From Clostridia bacterium (GTDB taxonomy: Bacteria > Bacillota > Clostridia > Christensenellales > Aristaeellaceae), in NCBI GenBank assembly GCA_017527065.1, contig JAFXQO010000036.1, positions 1 through 64,000 of the forward strand: a stretch of DNA of 64,000 bases. The letters are read 5' to 3'. Of the stretch, positions 59,096 through 64,000 are shown piece by piece; the stretch's first letter is position 1; each line of letters begins with the position of its first letter. The notes under the pieces are model-generated. The model saw nothing but the letters and a program-made list of their open reading frames with translations. It made no database searches and had not been told where the DNA came from. The position numbers and the translations under genes were made by a program.

Positions 59096-59926
59096 TCATC
59101 CCTCCAGTATGGCGCGAATGGAATCGCGCTTCTTCTGTCCCTCGGCGCGGCGTTTGGATTCGCCGTCCATCTTCACCGGCTTGCAAACCTCGAAGATGCG
59201 ATCATACACGCGCAGCCGCCGAACGTTCGTCTCCGTCTTGAAGTCCTTCAGATTCGTGGTAATGATCATGGGCTTCTTTGCGGAATACCTGGCGTCGATC
59301 ACCGAGAACACCTGCTCCGCTTTGGTCGATGTCTCGCGCTCGGCGCCGAAGTCATCCAGCACCAGCAGCCGCGCGGTGTTCATGCGGTAGAGCAGTTCAT
59401 TCAGATCGTCGCCGAAAGTGTCAGCCGTCAGGCGCACAATGCTGGTCACCAGAACGGGGACGCGCCGCTCCATCAGGGCGTTGGCGATGCAGCTTGCAGC
59501 GAACGTCTTGCCTGTGCCTGGGCTGCCGTAAAACAGCAGCCCGGCGTTATTGGCAAGCATTTCATCCCAATGATCCACATAGTTACGGCAGATGCGCAGA
59601 ACATGCTGATCTTCCGGCGTGTCGGCGATGAAGTTGTCAAACGTGGATTCGCGGAAACGCTCATCGATCAGCGAGTAAGCAGCCAGCTCGTTCACGCGCT
59701 TCAATTCCATCTGGCGCTGTTGCTCCGCTTCTTCGCGGGCCAACTCATCCATCCGGCATTGGCAGATGATCGGCACGAACCGTCCGTTGTACTTCAGCCG
59801 ATGTTCTTTGGCCTTACCGCACACACCGCAGTGGACCAGATCGTCATCACCGATGAAATCCCCAGGTTCTGCGGTGATGTGATCGGGCAAACCCATGTGC
59901 GCCATGATGTCGTCAATAGATTGCAT
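59096..59926 (-). CDS. DnaC-like helicase loader (AAA+ ATPase)
   Basis: The 276-residue product has an N-terminal CGVCGKAKEH and CQC zinc-type region, Walker A GSPGTGKT, Walker B LLVLDDFGAE and the sensor region MIITTNLKDF, as in DnaC/IstB-type loaders. It loads the replicative helicase at the phage origin with the adjacent replisome organiser. Confidence 0.93.
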   Translation of the reverse strand: MQSIDDIMAHMGLPDHITAEPGDFIGDDDLVHCGVCGKAKEHRLKYNGRFVPIICQCRMDELAREEAEQQRQMELKRVNELAAYSLIDERFRESTFDNFIADTPEDQHVLRICRNYVDHWDEMLANNAGLLFYGSPGTGKTFAASCIANALMERRVPVLVTSIVRLTADTFGDDLNELLYRMNTARLLVLDDFGAERETSTKAEQVFSVIDARYSAKKPMIITTNLKDFKTETNVRRLRVYDRIFEVCKPVKMDGESKRRAEGQKKRDSIRAILEG

Positions 59927-59938
59927 GCTGCACCTCCG

Positions 59939-60811
59939 TCAATAGAAATCGTTCTCGTCGGCATAAGGCTTCTGGTCTGTCCCGCCGTTCCTGCGCTTTT
60001 CCTCGTAGGCCTTCACGTCGCCCAGGGTCTTGAATCCGTTTTCAACATAGCGGTTCAGGATGGAGCGGACGTAGTTGTAAACGGGAACGCCGTTGCCGCA
60101 CGCTTCGTCGATGGCGTGACGGATCAGCTCGTCCGGCAGGGAATCGCGGAAGGATGTGAGTTCTTCCATGTTGTAGAGCGTCATGTTCCGAAGATTCGCA
60201 GATGCGTATGCTTCGAGAGTGTCGGGACTGAGCTGGTGGTGGGGGTCGTAATCGCCGAACGGATTGCCCGTATCGAATGAACAAGTACCACCACTACCGT
60301 TCTCTTTCTCTGGTATCTGATCTCTTATATCTGGTCTCTTATCTCTAATATCTTTATCTCTAATATCTGTGTGGAAATTTTCCACACCACTTTCCACACT
60401 GTTTCCACGTGCCCCAGGTGGAAGAGCATCCCGGCCTTTGAGCTGATCACGTTTCTGCTGTGCCCAGTCCGTTTCGCTGCCGACCATTCGGTCATGATCA
60501 GCCAGCACCAACGTCCCGTCGCGTTCCTCATAGATCAGGCCGAAGCGCTTATAGAGATTCAGAGCAACACGGATGGTGTCTGCGGAGAACCACTTGCAAT
60601 CCCTCTGGATTTTCTCCACGTCGTAGGGGATGACGATCTCGCCGATTGTCCGGGAGAGACGCCCACCCGTGTTGATGGTTTTGAGACAGAGCATCTGATA
60701 CAGGACCACGTAATTCGCGCCGTCTTTCTGGCTCATCAGGAAATCAACCGTGTCGCTGGTCATGAAGGTTTCCCGGAGCTTGATCCAGTAATAGCGCTTG
60801 CCTGTAGCCAT
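59939..60811 (-). CDS. Replisome organiser (Phage_rep_org_N, DnaD-like)
   Basis: The 290-residue product begins with GKRYYWIKLRETFMTSDTVD, the winged-helix domain of phage initiators. A central linker (about residues 140-175) is encoded by an AT-rich repetitive stretch, and a C-terminal DnaD-like domain follows (AIDEACGNGVPVYNYVRSIL). It should bind the origin inside its own gene and recruit the loader encoded just downstream. Confidence 0.9.
   Translation of the reverse strand: MATGKRYYWIKLRETFMTSDTVDFLMSQKDGANYVVLYQMLCLKTINTGGRLSRTIGEIVIPYDVEKIQRDCKWFSADTIRVALNLYKRFGLIYEERDGTLVLADHDRMVGSETDWAQQKRDQLKGRDALPPGARGNSVESGVENFHTDIRDKDIRDKRPDIRDQIPEKENGSGGTCSFDTGNPFGDYDPHHQLSPDTLEAYASANLRNMTLYNMEELTSFRDSLPDELIRHAIDEACGNGVPVYNYVRSILNRYVENGFKTLGDVKAYEEKRRNGGTDQKPYADENDFY
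60315..60409. other. Candidate phage replication origin inside the initiator gene
   Basis: An AT-rich tract of repeated ATCTCT/AATATCT units (60315-60368) lies beside a near-palindrome GTGTGGAAATTTTCCACAC (60369-60387) and three TTTCCAC(A/G) units at 60379, 60391 and 60402, spaced 12 and 11 bases. TTTTCCACA fits the DnaA-box pattern TTWTNCACA. Iterons next to an AT-rich tract inside an initiator gene are the usual origin layout of such phages. Confidence 0.6.
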
Positions 60812-60827
60812 TGCTCATTACCTCCGA

Positions 60828-61274
60828 TCAGAAGGGAAGCTCGTCATCGTCAACTTCCGTGAAGCCCGATGTGTCCATCTTGGTCTGCGTGGCCTGAGGC
60901 TGCTGGTAACCGGGCGATGGCGGAGGAGGCGGGGGAGCGTAATTGTCCGCATCCCTGTCCCTGGGTGTAACGAAATCGAATTCCTCGACCAGCAGCTCAG
61001 TGATGTACCGCTTCTGGCCATCCTGCTCATAGCTGCGGTTCTGCATCGATCCGTTCAGCGCGATTTTCTGGCCTTTACGGAAAAACTTGTGAATGTTTTC
61101 CCCGGTCTGCCGCCACGCGACGCAGTTGAAGAAGTCGGCTTCGCGCACGCCCTGCTGATTCGGGTATTTGCGCTGAACGGCGATCCGGAAGGTACAGCAC
61201 GCGATGTTGTTCTGCGGCGTGTACCGAAGCTCCGGGTCTGCCACGATGTTGCCGATCAGGATGACCTTGTTCAT
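60828..61274 (-). CDS. ssb: Single-stranded DNA-binding protein
   Basis: The 148-residue product has the OB-fold pattern NKVILIGNIVADPELRYT, DFFNCVAWRQTGENI, a Pro-rich linker and the acidic C-terminal tip DDDELPF that binds partner proteins. It coats single-stranded DNA in phage replication and recombination. Confidence 0.95.
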   Translation of the reverse strand: MNKVILIGNIVADPELRYTPQNNIACCTFRIAVQRKYPNQQGVREADFFNCVAWRQTGENIHKFFRKGQKIALNGSMQNRSYEQDGQKRYITELLVEEFDFVTPRDRDADNYAPPPPPPSPGYQQPQATQTKMDTSGFTEVDDDELPF

Positions 61275-61582
61275 GCCTTCTTCTCCTCCTGTGGCATTTT
61301 GATGATGCCGAGCAGATGCCGCAGCGTGTCGCCGGAGATGTTATCGTTCCGGCTGATGTAATCGCGAAGGAGATCGTACACTGCCACCTTGCTGACCAGA
61401 CTGTTATACTCATAACGGGGAATGGTCACGGAATTGGTGATGGTAACAGCGCCGGCAAGATCGCTGGCGGGCATCATAAAACTGTCTCCGATCTCTGCTT
61501 CAATGTTGAACTCCGGGAAGAAGAAATGCTTCTGACGAGGCTGTCGTTTCGTATTGTGGTTATGACTTATGTAGTCCTTCAT
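61271..61582 (-). CDS. Hypothetical protein
   Basis: The 103-residue product (AGAVTITNSVTIPRYEYNSL, then AVYDLLRDYISRND) is not recognised. It overlaps ssb by four bases. The region around residue 60 resembles short helical phage proteins of replication operons. Confidence 0.68.
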   Translation of the reverse strand: MKDYISHNHNTKRQPRQKHFFFPEFNIEAEIGDSFMMPASDLAGAVTITNSVTIPRYEYNSLVSKVAVYDLLRDYISRNDNISGDTLRHLLGIIKMPQEEKKA

Positions 61583-61601
61583 GGCTTGTCCTTTCTGCGG
61601 C

Positions 61602-62135
61602 TCATGGCCGCCACTCTTCTTTGTACCGGGCGATGATGTCCGGCGTGTCGGTCTCTATGCCCAATTCCTGGGCTTCGTGGACAGCGCCGTCGATCAGGTG
61701 ACTCATCTCGGCGCTGTCCATGTAGCGTGTGCGCTTGTAGAACAGATAGCAGTTGTATGTCTTGCCGTCCTGCTCTACGCTCTTGTAGCAGCGGGTGTAG
61801 GGATAGAACTTGTCGATGTCGGCGGACATGGGGAGCATGGCGGCGACCACGTTGCCGTCCTCGTCGCGCTCCACCGTACCGTATCGCACCACCAGCCAGC
61901 GCTTGGCCTCGTCGTCTGATACGCCCTGCGAGATGGCGATCTTGTTCACCAGCACGTGGAAGTAGGCGTTCGCGTCCAGCGAGCGGGGCTTGCGGAATTC
62001 CTTGATCTCAGCGCTGATTTCCTTCTCATGCAGCCGATCATATTCGTCGCGGAAGTCATCGGTCGTTTCGATGGTGACGCGCTGCTTTCCACCGGCCAGC
62101 ATGAGATGATCGACCAGCGTTCCCCTGATCTTCAT
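61602..62135 (-). CDS. NinB-like recombination protein
   Basis: The 177-residue product has RSLDANAYFHVLVNKIAI and a distant YKSVEQDGKTYNCYLFYKRT, the pattern of NinB/Orf-family proteins that bind single-stranded DNA and help recombination. It overlaps the exonuclease gene by four bases. Confidence 0.8.
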   Translation of the reverse strand: MKIRGTLVDHLMLAGGKQRVTIETTDDFRDEYDRLHEKEISAEIKEFRKPRSLDANAYFHVLVNKIAISQGVSDDEAKRWLVVRYGTVERDEDGNVVAAMLPMSADIDKFYPYTRCYKSVEQDGKTYNCYLFYKRTRYMDSAEMSHLIDGAVHEAQELGIETDTPDIIARYKEEWRP

Positions 62136-62743
62136 AGCGCCCGCCAGTGCTGGCGGTAGAGCTCGTCGAGGCCCTGCACGCTCAGCCAGTCGTAGAAGTT
62201 GGAAACGATGCTGTCAATGCTGGCAGCCTCCTCGCGCCGGTAGGTCTCCTGCCAGAATTCCTTCCCGTTGCTGATCAGGTAAGAGAACTCGCGGGCTTCC
62301 GGCACGAGGCGCAGGTACATCGGGTGCTGGGTGCTGTCGAAGTACTTGCCGGCCTCATAGTGGCCGCTGTACTTGATGTCGTAGATGACGCCACCTTTCA
62401 GCGCGTCCAGTCGGCCGTACAGCAGCACATCACGATCACCGATGCGCACCAGCTTCTTCGCGCTGTACTGGAGAATGCCGCCCCGGATGATGCCGGCGAC
62501 GCGGTTGGCGGTGAAATACCACTCGTTCGTCTTGTCGCCGGTTCCGTTGAGGATGGCGGTGACCAGATTCTCGAAGTCGATGCCCTTCTGCATGGCTGCG
62601 CTGGTGGGCGTCGGTTCACGCCGCAGTACTGCCATGAATTCAGCCAACGGATCGCGTTCCGTGGTCGCGTCGTCATAGGGGTTGTCCTGAATGGCGTACA
62701 GCCAGGATGAAAGCAGACTGTGCGTAACCAGAAAACGGTCCAT
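62132..62743 (-). CDS. PD-(D/E)xK exonuclease (RecB/Cas4-like)
   Basis: The start at 62743 lies six bases after GGGGG. The 203-residue product has GIDFENLVTAI, LLYGRLDALKGG and IYDIKYSGHYE with a downstream STQHPMYL, which together form the Glu, Asp, Asp-x-Lys and Gln residues of the nuclease core. It probably resects phage DNA for annealing with the ATPase encoded upstream. Confidence 0.85.
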   Translation of the reverse strand: MDRFLVTHSLLSSWLYAIQDNPYDDATTERDPLAEFMAVLRREPTPTSAAMQKGIDFENLVTAILNGTGDKTNEWYFTANRVAGIIRGGILQYSAKKLVRIGDRDVLLYGRLDALKGGVIYDIKYSGHYEAGKYFDSTQHPMYLRLVPEAREFSYLISNGKEFWQETYRREEAASIDSIVSNFYDWLSVQGLDELYRQHWRAL

Positions 62744-62754
62744 GTGCATCCCCC

Positions 62755-63681
62755 TTACTTGTAGGCGTGAGTCTCGGCGTCGTAGGTGAGGCCAAGCTCT
62801 TTCACGCGGCGATTCCAGGCCACCTTCAATTCACGCTCGCTGGTCAGTGCGTGATGAATGTCCTTGAACAGGCTCATGTTGATGTTTGCGCTGTCGGCAT
62901 CCTTCACGGCGGCGATGATCTCCTGGCCGCGCTTCATGGCGTTCTCGTAGGCCTCGTTCATCTCTGCGAAGGCGGCGGCATCGGCTTCGTTCTTTTTCTG
63001 GTACTGCTCGAACAGGCGGGTGAGGAATGTGTTCGGGTCGCCGGGCTGCAGCGCGGGGATTTTCAGCACGCCGTTGATACCGCGCGTGCCCTTGGCGTAA
63101 TAGCGCTCACAGTTGGAAAGTCCCAGCGTGCGGTCGTTCCCGAACATCTCCATGAAGCCGCCCAGATCCATCGGCAGCCACACGCTGTTCTTCGTGCCGC
63201 CCTCGACCATCAGGCGGAGGCGCGTCGCGTCGCCGTCCTTGTCCTCAACGGCGTGGAACAGCACCACCACATGCTTGTCGAGCTGGTAGAAGCAGTAGTC
63301 CATGAGGCGGGTGAACTCGCGGCCCACGAAGCCGTAGCCCTGCAGAGACAGGGAGCCGTCCCGCTTGCCGTTCTTCGGATCCTGCTTGATCGCCCAGGGC
63401 TTCATCAAGTCGATCAGCTTTCCGCCCGTGTCGAACACCAGGCTGTCGAAGTCGGTCAGGTTCTCGGGAATCAGGTCGTTCAAAACTTCGTCGTAGGACT
63501 GGGGCTGGATGTAGGGCCTGCGGTACATGGGCTCAATGCGGTCAATGCCGTGGTCGATGTCGATGTGCAGCGCCCGGGGCGCGGACAGGCCGAGGGTCGA
63601 TTTGCCGATGCCAGGATAACCGGCGATCAGCATGCGGATCTTCTTCACCTTCGCGGTGGTCTCACTGGGCTGTCGAATCAT
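62755..63681 (-). CDS. AAA ATPase, Sak4-like recombination protein
   Basis: The 308-residue product has Walker A GYPGIGKST and a Walker B-like SLVFDTGGKLIDL, followed by VVVLFHAVEDKDG, typical of the RecA-like AAA_24/Sak4 phage family that promotes annealing. GGAGG precedes the ATG. It heads the recombination group with nuclease, NinB and SSB. Confidence 0.87.
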   Translation of the reverse strand: MIRQPSETTAKVKKIRMLIAGYPGIGKSTLGLSAPRALHIDIDHGIDRIEPMYRRPYIQPQSYDEVLNDLIPENLTDFDSLVFDTGGKLIDLMKPWAIKQDPKNGKRDGSLSLQGYGFVGREFTRLMDYCFYQLDKHVVVLFHAVEDKDGDATRLRLMVEGGTKNSVWLPMDLGGFMEMFGNDRTLGLSNCERYYAKGTRGINGVLKIPALQPGDPNTFLTRLFEQYQKKNEADAAAFAEMNEAYENAMKRGQEIIAAVKDADSANINMSLFKDIHHALTSERELKVAWNRRVKELGLTYDAETHAYK

Positions 63682-63694
63682 GATTCATCCTCCT

Positions 63695-63919
63695 TCACAA
63701 AACACTGCGTTCGTATTCTCTGTTCATCGCCGCCAGGTTCGCGGCGTCTTCTGCTTCGAGCAGCTTGTCCAGCCTTTCAAGCTCGTGTTCCAACCGCTCT
63801 TTTGCCTCCCGCAGGGAAGCCACCGCGTCATCCATGTCGGTACCCACAAGCCCCTCCAGGGCCAGCGTGACACCAAGCAGCGCGGATTCGATCTGAGCAT
63901 AACGGTCTTCATTGTCCAT
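63695..63919 (-). CDS. Small coiled-coil protein
   Basis: Start 63919 is chosen because GAGGGAGCAGGG precedes it. The 74-residue acidic product (LREAKERLEHELERLDKLLE) forms a heptad coiled coil. It overlaps the upstream partial gene. Function unknown. Confidence 0.65.
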   Translation of the reverse strand: MDNEDRYAQIESALLGVTLALEGLVGTDMDDAVASLREAKERLEHELERLDKLLEAEDAANLAAMNREYERSVL

Positions 63920-64000
63920 CCCTGCTCCCTCCAATCTGGTTGATAAGCCCCAGCGCGGAATCTTCGATCCATCGCTGAACCGTCACGCCCTTGGCCCTCA
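63909..64000 (-). CDS. 3' end of a phage gene continuing beyond the window
   Basis: The last 29 codons read RAKGVTVQRWIEDSALGLIN and end IGGSRDGQ before TGA at 63909-63911. The segment looks like a helix-turn-helix or excisionase-like end, and overlaps the next start by eleven bases. The rest lies outside. Confidence 0.55.
   Translation of the reverse strand, partial: RAKGVTVQRWIEDSALGLINQIGGSRDGQ

Noticed and set aside
60315..60409. CRISPR or transposon ends at the repeated tract
   Set aside because: The repeats are short iterons in frame with the initiator protein and fit an origin better.
7199..64000. Integrase or excisionase gene of the prophage
   Set aside because: None of the recognised genes is a recombinase; it probably lies beyond the right edge, so prophage ends cannot be fixed here.

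Overview
The window looks like a chromosome segment of a fairly GC-rich Gram-positive bacterium, most likely a gut-type member of class Clostridia. The evidence is an LplB/YtcP-type sugar ABC transporter without its own ATPase, strong AGGAGG ribosome-binding sites, and a phage gene set typical of clostridial siphoviruses. Bases 1 to about 7,150 are host-like. They hold the 3' part of a 5S rRNA, a tRNA-Asn, a TIM-barrel sugar isomerase/epimerase, and a divergent operon of two sugar permeases, a secreted binding protein and a Gfo/Idh/MocA oxidoreductase, so together a carbohydrate uptake and processing locus. A 42-base duplicate of the 3' half of tRNA-Asn lies at 7157-7198 and is probably an attachment site.

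From about 7,200 to beyond the right edge lies a prophage of the siphovirus type. Nearly all of it is on the minus strand, so its gene order reads from right to left. From 63.9 to 57 kb it carries recombination and replication genes: AAA ATPase, RecB/Cas4-like nuclease, NinB-like protein, SSB, replisome organiser with a candidate origin, and DnaC-like loader. From 57 to 46.7 kb it has a ParB-domain protein, RusA, ThyX, a regulator, a DNA methyltransferase, many small zinc-ribbon proteins and a MazG-like protein. From 46.5 to 42.4 kb there is a membrane transporter with two PAPS-reductase-like PP-loop proteins, each followed by a ParB-like protein. From 42.3 to 23.5 kb come packaging, head and tail genes: terminases, portal, a MuF-type minor capsid protein with a toxin-like C-terminus, scaffold, capsid, connectors, tail tube, frameshifted chaperone pair, tape measure, Dit and Tal. 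Lysis genes follow at 13.0-10.9 kb. At the left end, 7.4-10.8 kb, there are a small lysogeny-type switch and a plus-strand block of small acidic proteins.

The most striking system is a complete diversity-generating retroelement (DGR) at 13.9-23.5 kb. A DGR-type reverse transcriptase, a template repeat (TR), an Avd accessory protein and a very large (2,502-residue) tail fibre/receptor-binding target lie together in one transcription direction. The target ends in a variable repeat (VR). TR and VR align without gaps over 130 bases. They differ at 14 positions, and every difference falls on an adenine of the TR coding strand (14 of 36 adenines, 0 of 94 other bases), which is the signature of adenine-directed mutagenic retrohoming. 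The diversified residues lie in a C-type-lectin-like DUF6273-type domain, so the phage probably uses the DGR to change host or surface binding.

Other points of note are a CdiA-like nuclease domain fused to the MuF minor capsid protein, a possible plus-strand small RNA against the grain of the head operon, an A-AAA-AAG programmed frameshift in the tail chaperone genes, and a strong promoter followed at once by a terminator and a structured leader in front of the sulfur/ParB cassette. No integrase is visible; it probably lies to the right of the window.
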